9,215 nucleotides of DNA from Candidatus Aminicenantota bacterium (GTDB lineage Bacteria; Acidobacteriota; UBA6911; RPQK01; JAJDTT01), in assembly GCA_026706325.1 (NCBI GenBank), contig JAPOYZ010000517.1, positions 1-9,215 of the forward strand, in the 5' to 3' direction. Positions 1-7,255 of the stretch are shown piece by piece; positions within the stretch are counted from its first letter, which is position 1, and the number at the start of each line of letters is the position of its first letter. The notes below the pieces were generated by a model, which ran no database searches, was not told the DNA's origin, and saw only the letters and a program-made list of their open reading frames with translations. A program made the position numbers and the translations under genes.

Positions 1-728
1 GGCTGCCGGTCTATACCCTGGTCATCGCCGCCTTCATCCCGGAACGCCCCGTACTGGGCGGGTTCCTGGGCACCCGGGCGGCGACCATGCTGGGGCTGTA
101 CCTGCTCGGATTCCTGGCCGCCATCCTGACGGCGTGGATACTCAAATCGTCGATCCTCCGAGGCGCGGGAGCTCCCTTCTCCCTGGAGATGCCTCCCTAC
201 CGCGTCCCCGGCCTCCAGTCGCTGGCCCTGCGCCTCTTGGACCGCGCCAAGATCTTCCTGCGGCGCGCGGGCACCATCATTCTCTGCACGGCCATCGTCC
301 TGTGGTTCCTGGCCAGCCTCCCGCTCCGGAACGGCGAAGCGCCCCCGATTGCCGAAAGCGTCATCGGGACGGTGGGCCGGACCATCGAGCCGGTCATCGA
401 GCCCCTGGGATTCGACTGGAAGATCGGCATCGGACTCATCACCTCCCTGGCGGCCCGCGAGGTCATCGTGGGAACGCTGGGCACCATCTACGGGATGGAA
501 GCGGACGAGGGCTCCCGGGATCTGCAGGAGGCTCTCAAGGGAGACCTGGATCTGGGAGGAGCCGTGGCGCTTCTGATCTTCTTCGCCTTCGCCATGCAGT
601 GCATGTCCACGGTGGCGGTGGTGCGGAGGGAGACCGCGGGTTGGCGCTGGCCGATGGCGCAGTTCGCCTACATGACGCTGCTGGCCTACGTCTCGGCTTT
701 CCTGGCCAACCGGATCATCGGGCCGTGA
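1..728 (+). CDS. feoB: Ferrous iron transport protein B, C-terminal part (5' end outside window)
   Basis: This is the 3' end of a FeoB-type Fe(II) transporter of the inner membrane. The frame is open from base 3 and begins LPVYTLVIAAF, which matches the first Gate motif of FeoB, usually preceded by a Cys or Arg-containing turn. Further on are several hydrophobic membrane segments and the second Gate signature FAMQCMSTVAVVRRETAGW, whose Cys-Met-Ser-Thr core is characteristic of the family. The N-terminal GTPase (G) domain and the first membrane helices lie upstream of the window, so completeness cannot be judged. The first internal ATG is at 87, but the conserved Gate sequence before it shows that this is not the start. 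No feoA or feoC is visible here. The gene ends 19 bp from the stop of the convergent hydrolase gene. The family call is strong. Confidence 0.93.
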   Translation, partial: LPVYTLVIAAFIPERPVLGGFLGTRAATMLGLYLLGFLAAILTAWILKSSILRGAGAPFSLEMPPYRVPGLQSLALRLLDRAKIFLRRAGTIILCTAIVLWFLASLPLRNGEAPPIAESVIGTVGRTIEPVIEPLGFDWKIGIGLITSLAAREVIVGTLGTIYGMEADEGSRDLQEALKGDLDLGGAVALLIFFAFAMQCMSTVAVVRRETAGWRWPMAQFAYMTLLAYVSAFLANRIIGP

Positions 729-730
729 CC

Positions 731-744
731 CCCCGGAAACGGGG
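731..744. terminator. Short GAAA-loop hairpin between convergent genes, possible bidirectional terminator
   Basis: CCCCG-GAAA-CGGGG is a perfect 5-bp all-GC stem closed by a GNRA-type tetraloop. It occupies nearly the whole 19-bp gap between the feoB stop and the stop of the minus-strand hydrolase. There is no T-run on either side, so it is not a canonical intrinsic terminator. Its position between two converging genes suggests transcript-end protection or weak bidirectional termination. Confidence 0.4.
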
Positions 745-747
745 CGC

Positions 748-2139
748 TCAACCTATGGCGTCCTGAATCCCCCTCAGCGCCGCGTTGAAGGCGGGGACGC
801 TGACGCTCAGGACGTCATATTCGGTGAGCCGGGCCACCACCAGGTCGCGCGAGGGGATCACCAGCGTGTTCTGGCCGCCGGCTCCGGCGGCATAGAAGGC
901 ATCGGCGGGGGCGTCAAAGTTGCCGGCGGTGTTGAGCCACCACATGGCGCCATAGCGCGACTCGCTCGGTTCCCCCTCCTCGTTGAACCACGCCGGAGCC
1001 GGCGTGCGGACGAACTCCACGAACTCTTCCGGCAGCAGACGCTCTCCCTGCCAGACGCCCCCTTGCAGGTAGAGCAGTCCAATGCGGGCCCAGTCCCGGA
1101 CCGTCCCGTACTCGTAGCCGGAGAGGATGAAGTTGCCGTAGGGGTCGGTGTCCAGCACCATCCTGCGGATTCCGATCCGGTCGAAGAGGGCGCGTTGCGG
1201 GAAGGTGAGGTATTCCTCCCCCCGGGCCTCCACCGCGCGGCGGACCAGGTATCCGAGCGTCAGGGGATCGCAGTTGCGGTAACGTCCGACGGTGCCGGGC
1301 GCGTAGCGAAGCCGTCGCGAGACGGCGTACTGGAAGACGTCCAGGGCGCAGGGGTAGACGTAGTAATGGTCCGGATAGGCGGTGGAGATCCGGTAGGTCC
1401 CCTGCGGTGTCTGCTCCATCACTTCGTAGAGCGTGAAGTCGAGGCCGCTGGACATGCGGAACAGGTCCTCCATTCGGATCTCACGGCGCGGGTCGTCCGG
1501 CGCCTGCCATGCGGGCACCGGCGCCGGGCCGGTCATCGGCAGCCGTCCCTGCTGAATCAGGAGTCCCGCCAGCGTGCCGGTGAGGCTCTTGCCCATGGAC
1601 CAGCTCTCCAGCAGCGTGTCCTTGCGGATCCCGGGCGCATAGCGCTCGGCAATGAGGCGGCCCTTGTAGACCACCGCCAGCGACGAGGTCCGCGCCGGCG
1701 GTTCGAAGGCGAGTTCGACCGCCGCCCGCAGCTTCTCCTCGTCGACCTCGGGAGGGAGGGGTTGCTCCGGAAGGAGGTCTCCCATGGGCCAGGCTTGCGT
1801 ATCGGCCGGGGGCAGAGCCGTCCGCACCGGAACGGCATCGAAGTAGATGCCGTCATGTTCCCGGGGATGCACGATGCATCCCTGATCGCCGTAGAATCCG
1901 GCGGTGCGGCGGTAGCCACCGGACAGGGTGGCGTGGACCCGCTTCCGGTCGTAGTCGATGACGTCGTCGAGGCGCTCCAGGTCCGACTCCGGCAGCTTCA
2001 GCAGGTCCACGGCCACGTTTCGGCTGTGCTTTCGTGCCGCCTCTTCCCCGGTTCCGGTGACGAATACTGCCGAACAGAGCAGTTTCGCGTACCCGGCCAG
2101 ACCGATGTCGCTGGGATTTTGATCCTTGGCTTCGTGCAT
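748..2139 (-). CDS. Serine hydrolase of the beta-lactamase / class C-like family
   Basis: A 463-residue protein of the beta-lactamase-related (serine beta-lactamase/transpeptidase fold) hydrolases, a family that includes esterases, 6-aminohexanoate-dimer hydrolases and D-aminopeptidases. Visible active-site motifs are SMGK at residues 181-184 (SxxK nucleophile and general base), YRN at 287-289 (YxN) and a Gly-rich GAGGQ near 419-423 in the place of the KTG-type third motif. The first ~100 residues (GYAKLLCSAVFVTG, later a GCIVHP stretch) form the extra N-terminal region seen in one subgroup of these proteins. No signal peptide is obvious with this start, although a hydrophobic patch is present. 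The ATG at 2139 has no good Shine-Dalgarno but is followed by conserved-looking sequence, so it was kept. True substrate is unknown; resistance to beta-lactams should not be inferred. It is divergent from the TPR gene with only a few tens of bases between them. Confidence 0.85.
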   Translation of the reverse strand: MHEAKDQNPSDIGLAGYAKLLCSAVFVTGTGEEAARKHSRNVAVDLLKLPESDLERLDDVIDYDRKRVHATLSGGYRRTAGFYGDQGCIVHPREHDGIYFDAVPVRTALPPADTQAWPMGDLLPEQPLPPEVDEEKLRAAVELAFEPPARTSSLAVVYKGRLIAERYAPGIRKDTLLESWSMGKSLTGTLAGLLIQQGRLPMTGPAPVPAWQAPDDPRREIRMEDLFRMSSGLDFTLYEVMEQTPQGTYRISTAYPDHYYVYPCALDVFQYAVSRRLRYAPGTVGRYRNCDPLTLGYLVRRAVEARGEEYLTFPQRALFDRIGIRRMVLDTDPYGNFILSGYEYGTVRDWARIGLLYLQGGVWQGERLLPEEFVEFVRTPAPAWFNEEGEPSESRYGAMWWLNTAGNFDAPADAFYAAGAGGQNTLVIPSRDLVVARLTEYDVLSVSVPAFNAALRGIQDAIG

Positions 2140-2158
2140 GCGGGGTATTATGAGGCAT
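2140..2158. promoter_or_regulatory. Candidate shared divergent promoter core
   Basis: The divergent starts at 2139 (minus) and 2157/2166 (plus) leave little room for two separate promoters. The one AT-rich patch is TATTATG at 2146-2152. On the plus strand it reads TATTAT (2146-2151) and on the minus strand CATAAT (2152-2147), each a plausible -10 hexamer. Starts about 7 nt downstream would fall near 2158 and 2140, next to the two start codons, implying leaderless or nearly leaderless messages. No convincing -35 element is seen on either strand. This is inference from sequence only. Confidence 0.3.
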
Positions 2159-2165
2159 GTCTCTC

Positions 2166-2906
2166 ATGAGATTCGCCATATCACTTCTTGCCTTGGGCAT
2201 CTTCCTCAACTCCACCCATACCGCCATGAGCCAGGGGGCCGAGGAGTTGCTGAACCGCGCGGTACAGGCTTCGGAACAGGGCCGGAGCTCCGAGTCCGTG
2301 GATCTGGCCTCGGGCGCCCTGGCCCGGAACCCCGAGTTGGCCTATGCGTACTACCTGCGGGGCCGGGAGCACTTTCGGCTGGGCAAGATCAGGGAATCCG
2401 TGGCGGATCTGGAACAGTACGTCCGGCTGCGTCCCGACATGGAGCCGAGGCAGTGGGAATTGGGTCTTTCCTACTACTACGCGGGTCAATTCGAGAAGGG
2501 AGCGAGGCAGTTCGAGCTGTACCAGACCTACCACGACAACGACGTGGAGAACTCGGTCTGGCGCTACTTGTGCATCGCCCGAACCGACGGGACGAAGAAG
2601 GCGAGGGCAACCCTGATGCCGATTCGGAACGATCCCCGGATTCCCATGATGGCCGTCTACGACATGTTCCGGGGAGAAGGGTCGCCCCGGAAGGTCCTGG
2701 AAGCCGCTCGCGCCGGCCGGCCCGGACCGGCCCAATTGGAAGGGCGCCTCTTCTACGCCCACCTCTACGTTGGGCTCTTCCTGCTCGCCCAAGGAGACGA
2801 GGAGGGTGGAAAAACCCACATCCTGGCAGCGGAAAAGAGAAGGGTCCGCCACTACATGTGGGACGTGGCCCGTTACCAGGCAAGCCTCCTCGGCCGGCCG
2901 GATTAA
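2166..2906 (+). CDS. Exported tetratricopeptide-repeat protein of unknown function
   Basis: A 246-residue protein beginning MRFAISLLALGIFLNS, a short signal-peptide-like leader with probable cleavage near the Thr-Ala-Met-Ser stretch around residues 19-22, so it should be periplasmic or secreted. Mature residues ~25-60 and ~60-95 form two TPR-like helical hairpins (AYYLRGREHFRLGKIRESVADLEQYVRLRP). A third follows (WELGLSYYYAGQFEKGARQFELYQ), and a last one lies near residues 195-225 (FYAHLYVGLFLLAQGDEEGGKTH is the core). TPRs usually scaffold protein contacts and no catalytic motif is seen. An in-frame ATG at 2157 would add three residues, but the GAGG at 2152-2155 lies only 1 nt from it and 10 nt from 2166, so 2166 is preferred. 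The gene converges on the sialidase with a 40-bp gap. A specific role cannot be assigned. Confidence 0.8.
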   Translation: MRFAISLLALGIFLNSTHTAMSQGAEELLNRAVQASEQGRSSESVDLASGALARNPELAYAYYLRGREHFRLGKIRESVADLEQYVRLRPDMEPRQWELGLSYYYAGQFEKGARQFELYQTYHDNDVENSVWRYLCIARTDGTKKARATLMPIRNDPRIPMMAVYDMFRGEGSPRKVLEAARAGRPGPAQLEGRLFYAHLYVGLFLLAQGDEEGGKTHILAAEKRRVRHYMWDVARYQASLLGRPD

Positions 2907-2946
2907 GCAACTGCAACGCTTGTGAAATTGACAGTCGACCGGAGGG

Positions 2947-4167
2947 TCAGTCCCCTCGATCCTTCCCCTGGGTCAGCCAGTCGAGGCTGAATCGGGCCAG
3001 GGTGATGGTCTCGTAGGCCGACTCGGCCCCCCGTTCGTACAGGCAGGCGACGGTGCCGTCCGGCAGAACCGCCAGGCTGGAGTAGGCGGACGGCCCCGGG
3101 TGCAGGAGGCGCGATACCGGCCACGATACCCCCTCGTCGTAGCTGAGTCGAACGGTCATCCGGACGCGCTCGGTGGCGGCGGGATTGGAAAAAAGGAGGC
3201 GGCTGCGGCCTCCGGTGCCGGGCCAACTGTAGCGCAGCAGGCTGGCTTGGCAGACCGGCTCGGTCAACTGGGGATCGTCCTGCGGCTCCGACCACGTCAT
3301 GCCGCCGTCGCCGCTCCAGGAACGGCCCCGGAGGTTCCTGCCGAAGTAGGACCGGAAGTTCAGGAGAATCCGGCCGTCCGTCAACTCGGCGACCTGGCAC
3401 TCGTTGGCGTGAGGCTGGATGTTCCCTCCCAGATGCCAGCTCCTGCCGTGGTCGTCGCTGTAGATGACGTGGGAGCCGAATGCGGGCGGGGGCTCCCCGT
3501 AGGAGTGAACCGCCTCATCCGGACTGGTGGGCGGATAGGAATAGTCGCACGGGATCACCAGACGGCCCTTGTCGGGACCGTGTTGAAGCTGGATTCCGAC
3601 GCCGGGACCGGTGGCATACCAGTCCCAGTCCGGTTTCTTGGTGGTGGCCGTGATCTCCCGAGGCGGCGCCCACGTCTGCCCATCGTCCTTGCTGGAGGTG
3701 ACCCACACGGTCCGCGTCCCCCGGGCGCCGGGCTGCAGGATCTCCCTCAGACCCTCGTCTCCCGGATTGTGGGTCAACAAGAGCCAGATCGTCCCGGTCT
3801 CCCGGTCCACCACCGGACAGGGGTTGCCGCAGGTATTGCCGCCGTCGTCCCAGACCACCTGCTGACGGCTCCAGGTCTCTCCCCCGTCGGTGGATCGCCG
3901 GATCAGGAGGTCGATGTCTCCATGATCACTGCGGCTGTCCCTGCGGCCTTCGCAGAATGCCAGCAGAGTTCCCTTCCCGGTGGTCAGGAGCGCCGGGATC
4001 CGGTAGGTGTGATATCCGTCCCGGCCGCTCACGAAAAGCGGTTTCTGATCAGGCGCGGCGGGTGTGGGAGATTCCGAGCAGGCTCCCCCCAACAGCAGGA
4101 GTGCGGTCCACATGAGGGGGAACATGGGAGCCGGGCGGCTCACACGGTTGAAACACGAGCTTCGCAT
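2947..4167 (-). CDS. Exo-alpha-sialidase (BNR/Asp-box protein), lipoprotein
   Basis: A 406-residue sialidase-fold protein (GH33-like), predicted to cleave terminal sialic acids or a related acidic sugar at the cell surface or periplasm. The leader [10 protein letters not shown].. with LLLLGGAC places a probable lipidated Cys at residue 30. The arginine motif YRIP is at 55-58 (R56). RSDHGDIDL at 79-87 carries the candidate acid/base Asp. Five Asp boxes are clear: STDGGETW (92-99), SKDDGQTW (159-166), SDDHGRSW (237-244), SGDGGMTW (285-292) and SYDEGVSW (342-349). NECQ (E256), NFRS (R272), AYSSL (Y362) and YERG (E378) fit the catalytic Glu, second Arg, nucleophilic Tyr and supporting Glu. An upstream in-frame ATG at 4371 was rejected: it overlaps the divergent gene, and AGGAGGG sits about 7 nt before 4167. 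No sialic acid transporter or lyase lies in the window. Non-sialic substrates remain possible. Confidence 0.9.
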   Translation of the reverse strand: MRSSCFNRVSRPAPMFPLMWTALLLLGGACSESPTPAAPDQKPLFVSGRDGYHTYRIPALLTTGKGTLLAFCEGRRDSRSDHGDIDLLIRRSTDGGETWSRQQVVWDDGGNTCGNPCPVVDRETGTIWLLLTHNPGDEGLREILQPGARGTRTVWVTSSKDDGQTWAPPREITATTKKPDWDWYATGPGVGIQLQHGPDKGRLVIPCDYSYPPTSPDEAVHSYGEPPPAFGSHVIYSDDHGRSWHLGGNIQPHANECQVAELTDGRILLNFRSYFGRNLRGRSWSGDGGMTWSEPQDDPQLTEPVCQASLLRYSWPGTGGRSRLLFSNPAATERVRMTVRLSYDEGVSWPVSRLLHPGPSAYSSLAVLPDGTVACLYERGAESAYETITLARFSLDWLTQGKDRGD

Positions 4168-4263
4168 GACAGGACCCTCCTGGAACTCCCCTGGCACGGA
4201 TCGAAAAACCCTCGACGACGTTGAGAGTAAGTCGTTGAAGGGCGGCGCCGCAAGCGTGTCCGT

Positions 4264-4281
4264 CCCGTTGCTGCAATCGGG
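4264..4281. promoter_or_regulatory. Inverted repeat in the sialidase/cyclase divergent spacer, possible operator
   Basis: CCCGTTGCTGCAATCGGG reads as arms CCCG-TTGC and GCAA-(T)-CGGG around a single T. This is an 8-bp near-perfect dyad with one bulged base. It lies in the 191-bp spacer between the divergent sialidase (start 4167) and the cyclase-repeat gene (start 4359), where a regulator binding site would be expected. The spacer also contains two copies of GGGCGGCGCCG, at 4240-4250 and 4279-4289; the second overlaps the end of this dyad. No strong sigma-70 boxes were recognised. In a GC-rich spacer the dyad and repeats could be chance. Confidence 0.25.
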
Positions 4282-4358
4282 CGGCGCCGGATTTCGAGCC
4301 GCCGGCTGGTGGGGCGATTGGGAATGTTCGGAACCCTGTAGTAACCTTGGCTGCCAAT

Positions 4359-5465
4359 ATGAAACCGGCAAGAATCCTCCTCACCATCTTCTTCCTGGGA
4401 ACGGCCGCGGCGGAGAAAAACGACCCGGCGCCCAAGCCGCAATACGAATGGGAGCTGATTTCGATCCCTGCCGCATCGGCCCTGGAACCGCTCCTTGAAC
4501 AATTCTCGCCCAAGAGAGCCGTCGCCTACATGGAGGATGGGGCTCTGGCCTGGACCCGGAAGCGGGAGTGCATCGCCTGCCACACCAACGGCACCTATTT
4601 CGTGACGCGTCCGGCCCTGACCGGAACCCTGGGCCAGCCTCCCTCGGAACTGAGGCAGTTCGTTATCGACGAAATCGAAGAGCTGCGGGTCATGGAGTCC
4701 CAAAAGCTTCGCTCCAGTGTCTACCCGACCCAGGTGGCCTATGCGGCCCAGGGTCTGGCCGAATGGGATGCGCACGTCACTGGAGAGCTTTCGCCGGAGA
4801 CCCGGGAGGCGTTGAACCTGATGATCGAAATCCAGGACCCGGAGGGCGCCTGGAACAACGTCGATACTTGGCCGCCGTTCGAGTCCAGCAGGTATCAATC
4901 CGCCACCGTGGGAGCGATGGCCATGGCTGTGGCTCCCGGATGGTTGGCCGCCAACGGCGACCTGGAAGCGGTACAAAAGACCCGGGAATACCTGAGAACC
5001 CGGGCGCCACACGACTACGGCCGCCTCCTCCTGCTCTGGGTTTCCACCCGCTGGCCCGGTTTGCTGGAAGAAGAGAAGCAGCAGGAACTGGTGGAGATGA
5101 TCTGGCGGCATCAACGGGCAGACGGGGGCTGGTCGATGCGCACTTTCGCCACTCCCGAGACCTGGGGCCGGGGAAACCGCGCCGAGAAGCTCCGGGCCGA
5201 AGACGATTTCGAGAATCCGGCCAGCGACGGCCACCAGACCGGACTCTGCGTCCTGGTCTTGAGACTGGCCGGGGTCCCGGCGGACGATCCCCGAATTCAA
5301 CGGGCCCTCGACTGGCTGCTTTCCAACCAGCGGGAGTCGGGCCGCTGGTGGACGCGGTCCCTCAACACCGACAAGTTCCATTTCATCACCTACAGCGGCA
5401 CCTGCTACCCGTTGTTGGCGCTGGACAGTTGCGGCCGTTTGGCAGTCGACCGGACAACTCCGTGA
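4359..5465 (+). CDS. Exported heme-c protein with squalene-cyclase/prenyltransferase-like repeats
   Basis: A 368-residue protein with signal-like leader [20 protein letters not shown], so probably periplasmic. A single CIACH (residues 71-75) is a CxxCH heme-c attachment motif, preceded by ALAWTRKRE and followed by HTNGTYF. The rest is a helical repeat region with QW-like motifs: QDPEGAWNN (159-167), QRADGGWS (252-259) and QRESGRWW (324-331). These are typical of the alpha/alpha barrel of terpene cyclases and prenyltransferases. No DxDD protonation motif of squalene-hopene cyclase is seen, and the protein is about half the length of that enzyme, so terpene cyclisation is unlikely. The distal axial heme ligand is not obvious. 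A TTG at 4347 would add four residues; ATG 4359 was preferred, although neither has a good ribosome binding site. It is followed after 65 bp by the amidase on the same strand. Function is unknown; a redox or structural role is inference. Confidence 0.78.
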   Translation: MKPARILLTIFFLGTAAAEKNDPAPKPQYEWELISIPAASALEPLLEQFSPKRAVAYMEDGALAWTRKRECIACHTNGTYFVTRPALTGTLGQPPSELRQFVIDEIEELRVMESQKLRSSVYPTQVAYAAQGLAEWDAHVTGELSPETREALNLMIEIQDPEGAWNNVDTWPPFESSRYQSATVGAMAMAVAPGWLAANGDLEAVQKTREYLRTRAPHDYGRLLLLWVSTRWPGLLEEEKQQELVEMIWRHQRADGGWSMRTFATPETWGRGNRAEKLRAEDDFENPASDGHQTGLCVLVLRLAGVPADDPRIQRALDWLLSNQRESGRWWTRSLNTDKFHFITYSGTCYPLLALDSCGRLAVDRTTP

Positions 5466-5481
5466 TCCGCGCGGCCGTCCC

Positions 5482-5515
5482 GGGATGAGAATCCCACGAT
5501 CCGGGTTCTCACCCC
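5482..5515 (+). promoter_or_regulatory. Stem-loop in the spacer before the amidase gene
   Basis: TGAGAA at 5486-5491 pairs with TTCTCA at 5506-5511. CCC (5493-5495) pairs with GGG (5503-5505) after one bulged T, leaving a 7-nt loop. Beyond one mismatch, GGG at 5482-5484 can also pair with CCC at 5513-5515. The hairpin lies wholly in the 65-bp gap between the cyclase-repeat gene and the amidase, about 15 nt before its GTG. It has no trailing T-run. It could be an operator, a weak attenuator or a processing site that sets different levels of the two genes. Confidence 0.4.
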
Positions 5516-5530
5516 TTCCAAGGTTCCATC

Positions 5531-7210
5531 GTGAGTGACTCCAAATGGACCCGCCGGCAGGCCCTGACCTCCCTCTCCGGTGGCGGACTGGCCCTGGCTT
5601 CCTGCCGGGACGAATCCCCCGTGGAAACGGAGATGAGGATTACTGCGGAGATCCTGCAAGCGGCTCAACAGGTGGTTGGGCTGGACTTCACGCTCCCGGA
5701 ACGGGAGCAGATGCTGAAGCGGGTCAATCAGAGCCTGGAGTTCTTCGGAAACCTCCGTCAGTTCTCCCTGGACAACTCGGTGCCTCCCGCCATTCAGTTC
5801 GATCCCATTCCCCGCGGGAACGTGCCGGATCCGCCCGCCTCGCAACCGGCCACGGCGACAACTCCGATCCCCGAGGTGCCCGGCCGCCTGGAAGATCTGG
5901 CCTACTGGCCCCTCTCCTGGTTGGCCCCGGCGGTCAAGGCCCGGAAAGTGAGCTCGGTGGACCTGACCCGCCTCTACCTGGAGCGTCTCAAGAAATACGA
6001 CGAAAAGCTCGAATGCGTCATCTCCTACACCGAGGAGCTGGCCCTGGAGCAGGCGCGGCGCGCCGACCGGGAACTGGCCAGCGGGCGCTACCGGGGGCCG
6101 CTCCACGGCATTCCCTGGGGAGCCAAGGACCTTTTGGCGGTCCGGGGATATCGAACCACTTGGGGAGCCACTTCCCATCGCGACCAGACCCTGGATCTGG
6201 ACGCCACGGTGGTCCGCATGCTGGAGGAGGCCGGCGCGGTGCTCGTCGCCAAGCTCAGCCTGGGAGCCCTGGCCGCGGTCGATGTCTGGTACGGCGGTAA
6301 GACCCGCAATCCCTGGAAGCTGGACGAAGGCTCCAAGGGGTCATCGGCCGGTTCGGCCGCTGCGACGGCCACCGGCCTGGTGGGATTCTCCATCGGGTCC
6401 GAGACCATGGGATCCATCGTCTACCCTTCGGCGACCTGCGGCGTCACCGGACTGAGGCCGACTTTCGGACGGGTCAGCCGTCACGGCGCCATGACCCTGA
6501 GCTGGAGCCTGGACAAGCTGGGCCCCATCTGCAGAAGCGCCGAGGACTGCGCCCTGGTGTTCGCCGCCATCCACGGACTCGATCCCCTCGACCGGACCAC
6601 ACGCGACCGTCCCTTCGTCTGGCCTGTCGGAGACGAGCTGGAGGGCCTCCGGGTCGGCTTTGCGGAAAAGCTTTTCCAGGAACAGGAGAACGAAGCTGCC
6701 AAGGAGAATGATGCCCGGAGCCTGGAGGTGTTCCGGTCGCTGGGAGTCGAATTGGTTCCCATCGAGCTGCCGAAACGGCCCCTTGCGCCGGAGCTGATTC
6801 TCTATACGGAGGCCGCAGCCGCCTTCGACGAGTTCACACGGAACAGCCAGGACGACCTCTTGAGGGAGCAGGAGGAGAACAACTGGCCCAACATGTTCCG
6901 TCAGGCCCGGTTCGTGCCGGCCGTGGAGTACATCCAGGCCAACCGTCTGCGGTCACTCCTCATGGAGGACATGGCCCGCCTCATGTCCGAAATCGACGCC
7001 TACCTGGCCCCCAGTTTCAGCTATAACGTAAGGCTCACGAACCTGACGGGACTTCCCTGCCTCGCGCTGCCCAACGGTTTCGACCCCGAAGGCCGGCCCA
7101 CCAGCATCTCCCTGACCGGACGACTCTTCGACGAGTCCCGGATCCTGGCCCTGGGCCGCGCCTACCAGCAGGTCACCGATCATCACTCCCAGCAGCCGCC
7201 CGGGTTCTGA
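5531..7210 (+). CDS. Amidase-signature hydrolase, Tat-type lipoprotein
   Basis: A 559-residue amidase-signature enzyme expected to hydrolyse a carboxamide or peptide-like amide outside the cytoplasm. The leader has twin arginines (TRRQ, residues 7-10), a hydrophobic stretch and a good lipobox LASC (C25). Residues ~35-95 form a helical N-terminal extension ending DNSVPPAIQFDP, then a linker. The amidase domain spans ~120-559. Its catalytic triad is visible: K199 (GIPWGAKD), S271 in GSSAGS as the cis-Ser, and S295 in ETMGSIVYPS as the nucleophile, followed by CGVTGLRPT. The usual TGGS before the nucleophile is TMGS here, close to the oxyanion hole. GTG at 5531 is the only plausible start, because an in-frame TGA lies at 5486 and no ATG/GTG/TTG occurs between; AAGG at 5520-5523 is a weak binding site. 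It is not GatA: the leader argues against a role in tRNA amidation. Substrate is unknown. Confidence 0.9.
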   Translation: MSDSKWTRRQALTSLSGGGLALASCRDESPVETEMRITAEILQAAQQVVGLDFTLPEREQMLKRVNQSLEFFGNLRQFSLDNSVPPAIQFDPIPRGNVPDPPASQPATATTPIPEVPGRLEDLAYWPLSWLAPAVKARKVSSVDLTRLYLERLKKYDEKLECVISYTEELALEQARRADRELASGRYRGPLHGIPWGAKDLLAVRGYRTTWGATSHRDQTLDLDATVVRMLEEAGAVLVAKLSLGALAAVDVWYGGKTRNPWKLDEGSKGSSAGSAAATATGLVGFSIGSETMGSIVYPSATCGVTGLRPTFGRVSRHGAMTLSWSLDKLGPICRSAEDCALVFAAIHGLDPLDRTTRDRPFVWPVGDELEGLRVGFAEKLFQEQENEAAKENDARSLEVFRSLGVELVPIELPKRPLAPELILYTEAAAAFDEFTRNSQDDLLREQEENNWPNMFRQARFVPAVEYIQANRLRSLLMEDMARLMSEIDAYLAPSFSYNVRLTNLTGLPCLALPNGFDPEGRPTSISLTGRLFDESRILALGRAYQQVTDHHSQQPPGF

Positions 7211-7213
7211 ATT

Positions 7214-7228
7214 GCGGGTCCGGCCCGC
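7214..7228 (+). terminator. Weak hairpin after the amidase stop
   Basis: GCGGG-TCCGG-CCCGC begins 4 nt after the amidase TGA and forms a 5-bp GC stem, or 6 bp with a T-G wobble and a 3-nt loop. Only TT follows it, so intrinsic termination would be weak. It marks the border between the amidase and the CBS-HEPN gene, where gene content and composition change. Confidence 0.3.
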
Positions 7229-7255
7229 TTCGACAGCATCTGAGGAATGAGAGAC

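Noticed and set aside
2154..2167. A 14-nt sequence (ATGAGAGACATGCC) shared in inverted orientation with 7247-7260
   Set aside because: A match of this length between two places and two strands in 9.2 kb is expected by chance at roughly 0.3 occurrences. It covers the first codons of unrelated genes and has no other repeat features.
1063..2169. Long plus-strand reading frame opposite the serine hydrolase
   Set aside because: It is antisense to a clear hydrolase with SxxK and YxN motifs, and its translation is Arg/Gly/Val-rich with no recognisable domain. It is a shadow frame of GC-rich coding DNA.
2907..2957. Possible terminator between the convergent TPR and sialidase genes
   Set aside because: Only a 5-bp GAGGG/CCCTC pairing across the sialidase stop is seen, with no T-run and a mismatch at the next base.
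3100..4224. Long plus-strand reading frame opposite the sialidase
   Set aside because: It is antisense to a well-supported enzyme with five Asp boxes, and the composition is typical of a shadow frame.
2947..4371. Longer sialidase reading frame starting at ATG 4371
   Set aside because: The extra 68 residues are not signal-like, overlap the divergent gene start, and the start at 4167 has both AGGAGGG and a lipoprotein leader directly after it.
4140..5381. Long minus-strand reading frame opposite the heme/cyclase-repeat gene
   Set aside because: It is antisense to a gene with CxxCH and QW-like repeats, shows no domain, and runs through the divergent promoter spacer.
5531..7210. Assignment of the amidase as GatA of the tRNA amidotransferase
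   Set aside because: The twin-arginine/lipobox leader and N-terminal extension place it outside the cytoplasm, and no gatB or gatC is nearby.
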